This document shows, one piece after another, positions 20,039 through 28,384 of a stretch of 64,000 nt of DNA; positions within the stretch are counted from its first letter, which is position 1; every line of letters starts with the position of its first letter. A program made the translations under genes and the position numbers. The notes below the pieces were generated by a model. It did not search any database. It was not told the DNA's origin and saw only the letters and a program-made list of their open reading frames with translations. The stretch is from Achromobacter animicus (GTDB lineage Bacteria > Pseudomonadota > Gammaproteobacteria > Burkholderiales > Burkholderiaceae_B), in contig NZ_CADIJM010000002.1 of NCBI RefSeq assembly GCF_902859585.1, positions 682,001 to 746,000 of the forward strand, read 5' to 3'.

Positions 20039-21037
20039 TTACTTCTTGCTCTTTGCGGATTCGCGGTCGTAGGCCGCGCGGTTGAAGCTTTCGCCACCGG
20101 ATTCAGCGACCTGGCGGACGATGGCCCAGTCCTTCTCGTACGTCACCGGGTAAAAGCGGTCGGCGTTGTCGAAGGCCTTGGACATTTCCGGCGGGAAGCG
20201 GTAGTCGTAGAAGCACTTGAGCATCTGGTCGCGGAACTTCGGTTCCAGGTCATGCGCGTAGGCGAACGACGAGGTCGGGAATTTTTCGCTGGTGTAGATG
20301 ATGCGAAAATCGGCTTCCTTGACCTGGCCGCGTTCGACCATGCGCTTGAAGACGTCCGATGCCACGGCGGCGGCGTCGTAGTCGCCGGAGTTCACGCCCA
20401 TGACGGACTGGTCGTGCTTGCCGGAGAAGATGACCTTGTAGTCCTTGTCGGGCGTCAGGCCTTCCTTCGGGAACAGGGCGACGGGCGCCATGTGGCCGGA
20501 GTTCGACGAGGGCGCGGTGTGCGCGAGCTTCTTGCCCTTCAGGTCGGTCAGCTTCTGGTAGGGGCTGTCCTTCTTGACGATGACGATCAGGTTGTAGCCC
20601 TGGAAGCCGTCGGCATAGCCCTTCACGGCAAACGGCACGGCGCCGGCGATGTTCACGGCAAAGGCGGTGGGACCGGTCGAGAAGCCGCCGACGTGCAGGC
20701 GGCCCGAGCGCATGGCTTCGATTTCAGCCGCGTTGCTCTGCACCTGATAGAACACGACGCGCTTGCCCGTGCATTCGGACAGGTGCTTGGTGAAGGGCTT
20801 GAAGATGTCTTCGTACACGGCCGGATCTTCGACCGGCGTGTAGGTGAACACCAGCGTGGAAGGCGTCTTGAGCTTGGACGCGTCGGTGGGCGTGTCGGCC
20901 ACCAGGTCCTTGTTCGAGTCGCAATACATCTGGTCGAGATCGCCGCGGTTCGAGCAGGTGTCGGCGGCCTGGGCGGCGGAAGCTCCAAAAGCGAATGCGG
21001 CCAGCGCGGCCGCCTGCATAAGACGCAAGGCTTGCAT
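20039..21037 (-). CDS. phnD: Phosphonate-type ABC transporter binding protein
   Basis: The 332-residue periplasmic receptor has a signal peptide ending in AQA before ADTC, and the PhnD fold motifs FTYTPVEDP, a Gly/Ser/Thr-rich FSTGPTAFAV segment and THR/SSNSGH-like substrate contacts (HTAPSSNSGHMAP). I chose the ATG at 21037 because an AGGAG ribosome site lies eight bases upstream. Relatives bind phosphonates, phosphite or phosphate esters; the precise ligand cannot be read. The unusual two-cysteine N terminus (CSNRGDLDQMYC) could form a disulfide. Confidence 0.9.
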   Translation of the reverse strand: MQALRLMQAAALAAFAFGASAAQAADTCSNRGDLDQMYCDSNKDLVADTPTDASKLKTPSTLVFTYTPVEDPAVYEDIFKPFTKHLSECTGKRVVFYQVQSNAAEIEAMRSGRLHVGGFSTGPTAFAVNIAGAVPFAVKGYADGFQGYNLIVIVKKDSPYQKLTDLKGKKLAHTAPSSNSGHMAPVALFPKEGLTPDKDYKVIFSGKHDQSVMGVNSGDYDAAAVASDVFKRMVERGQVKEADFRIIYTSEKFPTSSFAYAHDLEPKFRDQMLKCFYDYRFPPEMSKAFDNADRFYPVTYEKDWAIVRQVAESGGESFNRAAYDRESAKSKK

Positions 21038-21063
21038 CGTGTGTCTCCTCGTGTAGGTATGAA

Positions 21064-21084
21064 TTGAATCTTTGCTGAATTCAA
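21064..21084. promoter_or_regulatory. Inverted repeat upstream of phnD, possible IclR site
   Basis: TTGAAT (21064-21069) and ATTCAA (21079-21084) form an inverted repeat with a nine-base spacer, about 30 bases upstream of the phnD start. The IclR-type regulator is encoded immediately upstream. Between here and 21184 the DNA is rich in TTCGTTTTG-like repeats but holds no gene. Confidence 0.35.
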
Positions 21085-21184
21085 ACACACAACGGGGGAC
21101 GGCACACTCGGGAAAGTCCCTGCCTTTCTTTTCGTCTTTTGTTCGTTTTGTTCGCTTTGTGTTCGTTATTGCGCGAAAACGCGC

Positions 21185-22000
21185 TCAGCCGCGAAAGCCC
21201 AGCTTGCGGGAGATTTCCTGGGCGCACGCGATGAGCGGACGCGCGATCGCGCCGTCCCACGACACGTCGAACAGACCGGTGGGGCCCAGGCTGGTCAGCG
21301 CCAGCACGATGCTGCCCGTGTTGTCGAACACCGGCACCGACAGCGCGTCCACGCCCGGCAGCGGATTGCCCAGCGCGCGGGCCATGCCGTGCACGCGGAT
21401 GTCGGCCAGTTGCGCCTCGATGTTGGCGCGGGAGGCCTTGCGGGGCGGCGGCACGCTGGCGATGACGGCGGTGTCGCCTTCTTCGCGCGCGATGTAGTGC
21501 TCGCTGACCTTGGGCGGCAGCCACGCCGCAAACACCAGGCCGGTGGCGGTGTGCAGCATGGACATCACGGTGCCCTTGCGCATGTTCACGTGGACCGGAT
21601 AGCTGGCTTCGGTCATGTGGATCATGGTGGGGCCGTGCGAGCCCAGCACCGCGATGCCCAGCGTGTGGCCGATGTCGGACTGCAGCTTGGCGATTTCCGG
21701 CATGGCGACGCGCACCGGGTCCAGGCGCTGCAGGCTGACCAGCCCCATCTGCAGGGCGAACGGGCCCAGCTCGTACTGGCCGGTGACGGCGTCCTGCTGC
21801 ACCAGTCCGACGCGGATGAAGCTCACGAGGTACGGGTGCGCCTTGGCGGACGTCATGCCCGCGCCGGCCGCCAGGTCGCGTAGCGTCAGGGGCTTGCCCG
21901 CGTCGACCAGCGCGGCCAGCAGCGGCACGCCGACCTCGATGGACTGGATGCTGCGGCGGCCGTCGTTGGCGGCGGGCGCCGCGGTTTTGGAAGTTGCCAC
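21185..22000 (-). CDS. IclR family transcriptional regulator
   Basis: The 271-residue product has an N-terminal winged helix (SIQSIEVGVPLLAALVDAGK, then LTLRDLAAGAGMTSAKAHPYL) and the IclR effector domain with its GAF-like core. The start is GTG at 22000. The position between the HAD gene and phnD on the same strand suggests that it controls the phn transporter in response to the imported compound or a product of it. Confidence 0.88.
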   Translation of the reverse strand: MATSKTAAPAANDGRRSIQSIEVGVPLLAALVDAGKPLTLRDLAAGAGMTSAKAHPYLVSFIRVGLVQQDAVTGQYELGPFALQMGLVSLQRLDPVRVAMPEIAKLQSDIGHTLGIAVLGSHGPTMIHMTEASYPVHVNMRKGTVMSMLHTATGLVFAAWLPPKVSEHYIAREEGDTAVIASVPPPRKASRANIEAQLADIRVHGMARALGNPLPGVDALSVPVFDNTGSIVLALTSLGPTGLFDVSWDGAIARPLIACAQEISRKLGFRG

Positions 22001-22020
22001 GGTGTGCTGACCTTAAGCCG

Positions 22021-22839
22021 TTAGGCCGGCTGGACTTGGGAGGACTGACGGGCGGCAAGCAGCCGGTCGGCCATTTCGACGAAGCCGCCGCCGCCATGAA
22101 AGGCGGCGACAAAGGCGGGGCGGTGCGTCAGGCGGTGCAACTGGGCCTGGATGTTGGCCACGCCGACCGAGATCGGGAAGTAGGCGAACATCGGCTCGTC
22201 GTTGGGCGAATCGCCAATGAACAGCGTGCTGTCCAGGGCGCCGGCCACGTCCATGCCGAACTCGCGCTGGAACATCGTGCGCGTCATGGTGAGCTTGTCG
22301 TAGTCGCCAAACCAGCCGTTGACGTGGATGGAGCTGACCTTGGCCTGCGCGCCGGCGTCCTGGAAGATCTGGACGATGCGGCTGATGGCGGCGTCGGGCA
22401 GGGCGGGGACGTCTTCGCAGAAATCGATGGCCAGGTCGGCTACGCGATAGTCCTGGTCGCTGGCGACGGCGCTGCCGGGCACCTCGGCCAGGACGCGGTC
22501 GCGGATGGCGTCCAGCCGCTTGCGGCTTTCCTGGCGCGAGGCGGCGTCGGTCCAGTAATGCGTTGTCATGCGGCGGGCCTGGCGGTCGTAGGCGTAGTAG
22601 AACGCGCCGTTCTCGCCGACCACGGCGCGCACGGGCCACATGCGCGCGATGTGGTCACACCAGCCGGCGGGGCGGCCGGTGATGGGCACGACCTGGATGC
22701 CGGCCTGTTCCAGGCGTTCAAGCGCGGCGTACGCGTCGGCCGGCAGGCGGCCTTCGGTGGTCAGCGTGTCGTCGATGTCGGTCAGGACGACGCGGACAGC
22801 TGCCGCGACGTTCAAAGGCATGGCCGCGAGGGCTTGCAT
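22021..22839 (-). CDS. HAD-IIB (Cof-type) phosphatase
   Basis: The 272-residue product has the HAD phosphatase motifs: DIDDTLT near residue 20 (motif I), ITGRP (motif II) and GDSPNDEPMF (motif IV), with an inserted cap domain between II and III, as in the Cof/sucrose-phosphatase group. The substrate should be a sugar phosphate or other small phosphoester. It starts 149 bases from the divergent ribBX gene, with an AAGGAA ribosome site, and ends 20 bases before the IclR gene, so it may belong to the same unit as the phosphonate-type transporter. Confidence 0.85.
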   Translation of the reverse strand: MQALAAMPLNVAAAVRVVLTDIDDTLTTEGRLPADAYAALERLEQAGIQVVPITGRPAGWCDHIARMWPVRAVVGENGAFYYAYDRQARRMTTHYWTDAASRQESRKRLDAIRDRVLAEVPGSAVASDQDYRVADLAIDFCEDVPALPDAAISRIVQIFQDAGAQAKVSSIHVNGWFGDYDKLTMTRTMFQREFGMDVAGALDSTLFIGDSPNDEPMFAYFPISVGVANIQAQLHRLTHRPAFVAAFHGGGGFVEMADRLLAARQSSQVQPA

Positions 22840-22889
22840 GAGGTTTTTCCTTCGTTTTTCTGGGGGGATCTCCGGGCGAAAGTTTAACC

Positions 22890-22916
22890 GGACGGCCCCA
22901 TTCGGACGGGCCGTCC
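22890..22916. other. Hairpin in the HAD/ribBX divergent promoter region
   Basis: GGACGGCCC (22890-22898) and GGGCCGTCC (22908-22916) pair perfectly around a nine-base loop. No T-run follows on either strand. It sits between the divergent HAD and ribBX genes. The conserved segments of an FMN riboswitch are not present here. Confidence 0.45.
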
Positions 22917-22988
22917 AGACACTAATAGGGGTTCGGCCCAGAGGGGCGGTAAAATCCGGGCTTTCCCGCCTGGTTTACGCGTCACGCC

Positions 22989-24164
22989 ATGTCCGTCCAG
23001 TTGTCCTCCCTGCCCGGCTCCGAGCCGGAATCCTTCGGCATCGCTTCGGTTGCCGAGATCATCGCCGAGCTGCGCGCCGGCCGCATCGTCATTCTGGTTG
23101 ATGAAGAAGACCGCGAAAACGAGGGCGACCTCGTCATGGCCGCCGAATTCGTCACGCCCGAAGCCATCAATTTCATGGTTACCCACGGCCGCGGCCTCGT
23201 GTGCCTGACGCTGACCGAAGAACGCTGCCGCCAGCTTGAGCTGCCGATGATGGCCGCCCGCAACGGCACCCGTTACGGCACCAATTTCACGCAGTCCATC
23301 GAAGCCGCCGAAGGCGTCGAGACCGGCATTTCGGCCGCCGACCGCGCCCGCACCATCCAGGTGGCCGTGGCGCGCGACGCCAAGCCGGCCGATCTGGTCC
23401 AGCCCGGCCACATCTTCCCGGTGCGCGCCGTGCCCGGCGGCGTGCTGGTACGCGCCGGCCACACCGAGGCCGGCTGCGACCTGACCGCCATGGCGGGCCT
23501 GACGCCCGCCGCCGTCATCTGCGAAATCCTCAAACCCGATGGCACGATGGCCCGCCTGCCGGACTTGGTGGAATTCGCCCGCCAGCACGACCTGAAGATC
23601 GGCACCATCGCCGACCTGATCCAGTACCGCAGCGAGCACGAGTCCATCGTCAAGCGCGTGGGCAAGCGCACCATGCAGACGGCCTGGGGCACGTTCGAGG
23701 CCGTGGCCTACGAAGACGCCGCCACCGGCTCCGCCCATTTGGCGTTGGTGCATGGTAATGTGACTCCCGACGCCGAGACGCTGGTGCGCGTGCACGAGCC
23801 CGCGTCCGTGCTGGATGTGCTGGATACCGGCGCCAGTCCGCATAGCTGGGGCGTGGCCCAGGCGCTCGAGGCCATCGCCGCCGCCCCGGCCGGCGTGCTG
23901 GTGCTGATGAACTGCCAGTCTTCCACGGAACATCTGTTTGGCCAGATTGCAGGTTGGAACGACCCGAAGGCGCAGGCCAATCCTGCGAACGCCGACCGCT
24001 TCGGTCTGCGCACCTACGGGATCGGCGCCCAGATTCTGCGCGACCTGAACGTGGGGCAAATGAGGCTCCTGGCCCGGCCGCGCAAGATGCCCAGCATGGC
24101 GGGCTTCTCGCTCACCATTACGGGTTACGATTGCGACCCGCAGAACACTCCCGCAACACACTGA
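22989..24164 (+). CDS. ribB: 3,4-Dihydroxy-2-butanone 4-phosphate synthase with degenerate GTP cyclohydrolase II domain (RibBX)
   Basis: The N-terminal half (residues 1-225) is a complete DHBP synthase, which turns ribulose 5-phosphate into the four-carbon riboflavin precursor: [12 protein letters not shown] and [11 protein letters not shown] are intact. The C-terminal half resembles RibA but lacks the three zinc cysteines and most catalytic residues ([22 protein letters not shown] instead of the Cys-rich block). This matches the RibBX variant described in proteobacteria, whose X domain is not a GTP cyclohydrolase II. A separate ribA is therefore expected elsewhere. ribH follows after 10 bases. 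Confidence 0.9.
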   Translation: MSVQLSSLPGSEPESFGIASVAEIIAELRAGRIVILVDEEDRENEGDLVMAAEFVTPEAINFMVTHGRGLVCLTLTEERCRQLELPMMAARNGTRYGTNFTQSIEAAEGVETGISAADRARTIQVAVARDAKPADLVQPGHIFPVRAVPGGVLVRAGHTEAGCDLTAMAGLTPAAVICEILKPDGTMARLPDLVEFARQHDLKIGTIADLIQYRSEHESIVKRVGKRTMQTAWGTFEAVAYEDAATGSAHLALVHGNVTPDAETLVRVHEPASVLDVLDTGASPHSWGVAQALEAIAAAPAGVLVLMNCQSSTEHLFGQIAGWNDPKAQANPANADRFGLRTYGIGAQILRDLNVGQMRLLARPRKMPSMAGFSLTITGYDCDPQNTPATH

Positions 24165-24174
24165 AGGCCGACAC

Positions 24175-24705
24175 ATGAACCCTTACATCCTTACCCCCGA
24201 CCTGAACGGCGAAGGGCTGCACATCGGCATCGTACGCGCCCGCTTCAATGAAGAAATCGGCCAGGCCGAACTCGAAGCGTGCCTGAAGGAACTGGCCGAA
24301 TTGGGCGTGGACGAGCGCGACGTCATGGTCGCCACCGTGCCCGGCGCCCTGGAACTGGGCGTGGCCCTGTCCCACATGGCCGAAACGTTCGAGTTCGACG
24401 CCCTGATCGCGCTGGGCGCGGTCATCCGCGGCGAAACCTATCACTTTGAAGTGGTCAGCAATGAAATGGCCACGGCAATCACCCGTATCTCCCTCGAAAC
24501 CGGCGTCCCCGTCGCGAACGGCGTGCTGACCGTCGACACCGACGAGCAGGCGCAGGCCCGCGCCGCCGGCAAGGGCCGCGACTGCGCCCAGGTGGCCGTC
24601 GAAATGGCCAATCTGGTGGCAGCGCTGGAACCCGAGGAAGAAGACGAAGACGAAGACGACGAGGACGAAGATTTTGACGACGAAGAAGACGACGACCAGC
24701 GCTGA
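24175..24705 (+). CDS. ribH: 6,7-Dimethyl-8-ribityllumazine synthase with acidic tail
   Basis: RibH condenses the RibB product with 5-amino-6-ribitylaminouracil. The core (residues about 15-150) has [19 protein letters not shown] and [14 protein letters not shown], normal for the family. At 176 residues it is longer than usual because of a C-terminal stretch of about 25 almost purely Asp/Glu residues. The last 32 bases overlap nusB in another frame. The ATG follows ribBX by 10 bases. Confidence 0.94.
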   Translation: MNPYILTPDLNGEGLHIGIVRARFNEEIGQAELEACLKELAELGVDERDVMVATVPGALELGVALSHMAETFEFDALIALGAVIRGETYHFEVVSNEMATAITRISLETGVPVANGVLTVDTDEQAQARAAGKGRDCAQVAVEMANLVAALEPEEEDEDEDDEDEDFDDEEDDDQR

Positions 24706-25183
24706 TAGCGCGGCGCAGGCCCGCGCCAACGCGCGCAGCGCGCGCCGCCGTGCGCGCGAATTCGCGCTGCAGGGCGTGTACGCGTGGCTGCTGCGCGGCG
24801 GCGAAGGCACGCAGGACGCCGGCGAGATCGACGCCCATCTGCGCGACACCGAGGACTTCTCCGAGGCCGACGCGCAATGGTTCAAGACCTTGCTGCACGG
24901 CGTGCTGCGCGAGGCGCCCACCCTGCGCGAACGCTTCACGCCCTACGTCGACCGCCCGCTGGCCGAGTTGTCGCCCGTTGAGCACGGCATCCTGCTGATC
25001 GGCAGCTTCGAACTGATTCATCACGTCGAAGTCCCGTACAAGGTCGCCATCAACGAGGCCGTGGAACTGGCCAAGTCGTTTGGCGGTACTGACGGCTTCA
25101 AGTTCGTCAACGGCGTGCTCGACAAGCTGGCCGCCGACGTTCGCGCGCACGAAGTCCAGGCCGCGGCGCAACAACGCCGATAG
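24674..25183 (+). CDS. nusB: Transcription antitermination factor NusB
   Basis: NusB binds boxA RNA with NusE and supports rRNA antitermination. The 169-residue product has the family core [14 protein letters not shown]-like start, [12 protein letters not shown] and the conserved [32 protein letters not shown] block. The start is most likely TTG at 24674, inside the acidic tail of ribH; no other start codon occurs before the core. The same GAC/GAA codons that give Asp/Glu in ribH give the Thr/Lys-rich N terminus here. Confidence 0.92.
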   Translation: MTTKKTTTSADSAAQARANARSARRRAREFALQGVYAWLLRGGEGTQDAGEIDAHLRDTEDFSEADAQWFKTLLHGVLREAPTLRERFTPYVDRPLAELSPVEHGILLIGSFELIHHVEVPYKVAINEAVELAKSFGGTDGFKFVNGVLDKLAADVRAHEVQAAAQQRR

Positions 25184-25284
25184 GGGGCGGAGTCCCCCCC
25201 GCAGCGCTTCGCGCTTCCCCCCAGGGGGCGCCGCTGCGGACCGGCAGAGCCCGGATCCGCGCGGCCCCGCTGTGGGGCACCCGT
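25183..25284. repeat. GC-rich palindromic intergenic repeat
   Basis: This gap holds several nested inverted repeats: GGGGG with CCCCC (25183-25198), CCGCAGCG (25199-25206) with CGCTGCGG (25232-25239), and GCCCCGCTGTGGGGC (25264-25278). The look is that of a dispersed REP-like element of Burkholderiales. A related fragment is found in inverse orientation at 47101-47130. It probably also slows transcription between nusB and thiL. Confidence 0.6.
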
Positions 25285-25326
25285 TAGAAGTCGACGGCGA
25301 TTCTTGAACGCCGCTTAGGAGGCGCG

Positions 25327-26292
25327 GTGGCGTCTGAATTTGATCTGATTGCGCGCTACTTCACGCGTGCCGCGCCGAACGGCCTCCTGGGCGTTGGCGA
25401 CGATTGCGCGCTGTTTCCTGTTCCGCCCGGTGAACAGGTGGCCACCAGCACGGATCTGCTGCTGGAAGGCCGGCATTTTTTTCCCGATGTTGATCCCAAA
25501 GCGCTGGGCCACAAGGCTCTGGCGGTGAATCTGTCTGATCTCGCCGCCATGGGCGCGCGGCCGATTGGCTGCGTGCTGGGGCTGGCGTTGCCCCACCTCC
25601 ATGAACCTTGGTTGGCCGCCTTTGCTGAAGGCTTCCATGCGCTGGCGGCAGCCCACGGCTGTCCGCTTATTGGTGGCGACACCACGCGCAGCGCGCACGA
25701 TCTTGCGATCAGTGTGACGGTGTTTGGCGCGGTGCCGGCCGGGCAGGCGCTGCGCCGCGATGGGGCGCAGGCGGGCGACGATATCTGGGTGTCTGGCGAA
25801 CTGGGCGCGGCCGACGTGGCCTATCGGCTGCTGGACGGGCAATATCCTTCTGACGCCGCGCTGCTGGCCGCCACGCGGGGCGCGCTGGAGTGGCCCGAGC
25901 CGCAAGTGGCGCTGGGCCTTGCGCTGCGCGGCATCGCGAATGCAGCCATCGACCTGTCCGACGGCCTGTTGCAAGACTTGGGCCACATTTTGGCTGCCAG
26001 CCGCGCCGGCGCCTGCCTGCGGTTTGCAGACTTGCCCATGGCGCCTGCGCTGTCGGGCCTGGATGCCGCGCCGCTGCAACGCGCCCTGCTGGGCGGTGGC
26101 GACGTCTACCAACTGTGTTTCACCGCGCCAGCGTCTCGGCGCGAAGCGTTGCTGGCGGCCGCCGCGTCTGCCGGCTCCCGGGTGACCCGCGTGGGCGAGA
26201 TTTTGCCGCAGCCCGGCATGACCGTCGTAGATGCGCACGGCCAGCCGCTGGCGGACCTGCCCGCCGGCTTCGATCACTTTCCCGCGGACTGA
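25327..26292 (+). CDS. thiL: Thiamine-monophosphate kinase
   Basis: ThiL phosphorylates thiamine monophosphate to the active cofactor. The 321-residue product shows GVGDDCALF, the LLLEGRHF substrate loop, NLSDLAAMGARP, GGDTTR and the late DLSDGLLQDLGH motif of the PurM/ThiL fold. The start is GTG at 25327, chosen because a perfect AGGAGG lies four bases upstream. pgpA follows after 33 bases. Confidence 0.94.
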   Translation: MASEFDLIARYFTRAAPNGLLGVGDDCALFPVPPGEQVATSTDLLLEGRHFFPDVDPKALGHKALAVNLSDLAAMGARPIGCVLGLALPHLHEPWLAAFAEGFHALAAAHGCPLIGGDTTRSAHDLAISVTVFGAVPAGQALRRDGAQAGDDIWVSGELGAADVAYRLLDGQYPSDAALLAATRGALEWPEPQVALGLALRGIANAAIDLSDGLLQDLGHILAASRAGACLRFADLPMAPALSGLDAAPLQRALLGGGDVYQLCFTAPASRREALLAAAASAGSRVTRVGEILPQPGMTVVDAHGQPLADLPAGFDHFPAD

Positions 26293-26325
26293 TCCGCGGC
26301 CTCCTGTCGTTCTGACCCAACTCCC

Positions 26326-26862
26326 ATGTCTTCCACTGATAAGCACTCCACCTCCATGCGCGATCGCAGCCGGGCCGCGTACCCGGCCGTGTCCTGGGTC
26401 TGCCGTGATCCCGGCCGGCTGATCGCGTTCGGCTTTGGCAGCGGACTGATCCGACCTGCCTCCGGTACGTGGGGCACGCTGCTTGCTTGGGGCATCTGGG
26501 TGGCGGCGGCGCCTGCGGCGTCGGACCTGGCCATCGGCGTGTTCCTGGCCCTGGCATTTCTGTACGGATGCTGGGCCTGCCATCGAGTCGGCCGAGAACT
26601 CCAGCAGCCGGATCATGTCGGAATGGTCTGGGATGAGATGGTGGCGTTCTGGCTGGTGCTGTGGCTGACGCCGGCCGGTTGGTTGTCGCAGGCGCTGGCG
26701 TTCGTGCTGTTCCGCACGTTCGACATCGTCAAGCCGCCACCCATCAAGTTCTTCGACGCCCATATCAAGGGCGGCTTCGGAGTCATGTGGGACGATATCG
26801 TGGCTGCCGGCTACGCCTTGCTGGTGATGGCGCTGGTAGCCCGCACAGGAGTCTTGGGATGA
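26326..26862 (+). CDS. pgpA: Phosphatidylglycerophosphatase A
   Basis: PgpA removes the phosphate from phosphatidylglycerol phosphate in the inner membrane. The 178-residue product has the family block FGFGSGLIRPASGTWGTL, the acidic VWDEMVAFW motif in the centre, DIVKPPPIKFFD and several hydrophobic helices. ATG at 26326 is used; ATG at 26356 is also possible. The stop overlaps pncC as ATGA. Confidence 0.93.
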   Translation: MSSTDKHSTSMRDRSRAAYPAVSWVCRDPGRLIAFGFGSGLIRPASGTWGTLLAWGIWVAAAPAASDLAIGVFLALAFLYGCWACHRVGRELQQPDHVGMVWDEMVAFWLVLWLTPAGWLSQALAFVLFRTFDIVKPPPIKFFDAHIKGGFGVMWDDIVAAGYALLVMALVARTGVLG

Positions 26863-27425
26863 ACGATCAGCTTGAAGGCGCGCGGACCAATCTGTCGGCC
26901 GCGCAGTTGTCGGAAGCGACGATACTCGGCCTGTCCGAACGGTTGGGCGACGTGCTGCGGCAGCACGGGTGGATGCTGGGCACCGCCGAATCCTGCACCG
27001 GCGGCCTGTTGGCCGGCGCTATTACCGCGGTGGCCGGTTCCAGCGAATGGTTCGAGCGCGGCTTCGTCACTTACAGCAACGACGCCAAGGTTACCGAACT
27101 GGAGGTGTCGCCTGAAACGCTGCATCACTTTGGCGCGGTCAGCGAACCCATCGCGCTGGAAATGGCCAACGGCGTGCTGCTGGCCGTGCCCAATGCGCAC
27201 GTCGCGATGTCGACCACCGGCATCGCCGGTCCGGGCGGCGCCACGCCGGGCAAACCGGTGGGCATGGTGTGCTTCGGCTTTGCCATGCGGGTGGGCGACG
27301 GGATCAGCAGCCGCGCGGTGACGCATGTGTTCCAGGGCGACCGGGGACAGGTGCGCCAGGCGGCGGTGGAGTTCGCGCTGCGGGCGGTGCTGGAATTTGC
27401 CGGCGTGCCGATCAACCGGCGCTGA
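26859..27425 (+). CDS. pncC: Nicotinamide-nucleotide amidohydrolase (CinA C-terminal type)
   Basis: The 188-residue protein is the stand-alone amidase form of CinA, which deamidates NMN in pyridine nucleotide salvage. Motifs TAESCTGGLLAGAIT and STTGIAGPGGATPGKPVG are intact. The start at 26859 overlaps the pgpA stop (ATGA). The bidirectional terminator after 27505 ends the operon. Confidence 0.92.
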   Translation: MNDQLEGARTNLSAAQLSEATILGLSERLGDVLRQHGWMLGTAESCTGGLLAGAITAVAGSSEWFERGFVTYSNDAKVTELEVSPETLHHFGAVSEPIALEMANGVLLAVPNAHVAMSTTGIAGPGGATPGKPVGMVCFGFAMRVGDGISSRAVTHVFQGDRGQVRQAAVEFALRAVLEFAGVPINRR

Positions 27426-27500
27426 AATCCCGCGCCTGTTTTACCGGCGCAGAATCCTGGCGTTAAAAAGCCAGCGCAGAAATTCCCGGCGCTGAAATGA
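27416..27500. repeat. Four direct copies of a CCGGCGCTGAAAT-like unit
   Basis: Copies start at 27416, 27444, 27471 and 27486. The first and last are nearly identical (CCGGCGCTGAAAT); the two middle copies read CCGGCGCAGAATCC and CCAGCGCAGAAATTCC. The first copy includes the last codons of pncC. Spacings are 28, 27 and 15 bases. Confidence 0.6.
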
Positions 27501-27504
27501 AAAT

Positions 27505-27545
27505 AGCCGCTGCACCGTGCGCTTACGCACCGTGCAGCGGCTTTT
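27505..27545. terminator. Bidirectional terminator between pncC and pyrF
   Basis: AGCCGCTGCAC pairs with GTGCAGCGGCT, and after one C-C mismatch GTGCG pairs with CGCAC around CTTA. TTTT follows on the plus strand, and a T-rich TATTTTCATTTC on the minus strand. It serves the converging pncC and pyrF transcripts. Confidence 0.85.
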
Positions 27546-27560
27546 GCCGCTTCTGGCGAA

Positions 27561-28379
27561 TCAGCGGACCGCGTTGATCGCGTCGCGCAGGCCCTTGGCG
27601 GCTTCAGCGGAGGCCTCGCGCCAATCGTCGCCGCCACTGGCGTAGATGATGGCGCGCGACGAGTTGATCATCATGCCGTTGCGCGCCGCGTTGGCGCCGG
27701 CGTTCACGGTAGCGGTGATGTCGCCGCCCTGTGCGCCGATGCCCGGCACCAGCAGGGGCAGGGCGTCGCCGATGCGCTGACGCACGGCGGCCAGTTCATT
27801 CGGGAACGTGGCGCCCACCACCAGACCGCATTGGCCGTTGGCATTCCATTTGTCGGCCACCAGGCCCGCGACGTGCAGGTACAGCGGCTCGCCATTGTCC
27901 ATCTTCAGGAATTGCAGGTCCGAGCCGCCGGGATTGGACGTGCGGCACAGCACGATCACACCGCGATCGCGCCACGCCAGGTACGGTTCCACCGAATCCA
28001 GGCCCATGTACGGGCTGACGGTGAGCGCGTGCGCCTGGTAGCGCTCGTAGGCTTCGCGGGCGTAGTTTTCGGCGGTGGAGCCGATGTCGCCGCGCTTGGC
28101 GTCCAGCACGATGGGCAGGTCGGGGTGCTTGTCGCGGATGTGCTGGCACAGCGCTTCGAGCTGATCTTCGGCGCGGTGCGCGGCAAAGTACGCGATCTGC
28201 GGCTTGAAGCTGCAGGCATACGGCGCAGTGGCGTCGACGATGTCGCGGCAGAACTGGAAGATGGCGTCCGGCTTGTCCTGCAATTCGCGCGGGAAGCGCT
28301 GCGGGTCGGGATCCAGCCCGACTTGCAGGAGCGAGTTGCTGGTGGTCCAGGCGTGTTCGAGTTTTTGCAGGAAATTCAT
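27561..28379 (-). CDS. pyrF: Orotidine 5'-phosphate decarboxylase (type 2)
   Basis: PyrF forms UMP in the last step of pyrimidine synthesis. The 272-residue length and the [17 protein letters not shown] active-site motif identify the longer type 2 family of betaproteobacteria and mycobacteria; the catalytic Lys is in [18 protein letters not shown] is the phosphate-binding segment. ATG at 28379 is used. The gene follows the NDH-2 gene by five bases. Confidence 0.94.
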   Translation of the reverse strand: MNFLQKLEHAWTTSNSLLQVGLDPDPQRFPRELQDKPDAIFQFCRDIVDATAPYACSFKPQIAYFAAHRAEDQLEALCQHIRDKHPDLPIVLDAKRGDIGSTAENYAREAYERYQAHALTVSPYMGLDSVEPYLAWRDRGVIVLCRTSNPGGSDLQFLKMDNGEPLYLHVAGLVADKWNANGQCGLVVGATFPNELAAVRQRIGDALPLLVPGIGAQGGDITATVNAGANAARNGMMINSSRAIIYASGGDDWREASAEAAKGLRDAINAVR

Positions 28380-28384
28380 GGGAT

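Noticed and set aside
22840-22988. FMN riboswitch upstream of ribBX
   Set aside because: The gap holds a hairpin but lacks the conserved FMN-element segments, and at 149 bases it leaves little room for one.
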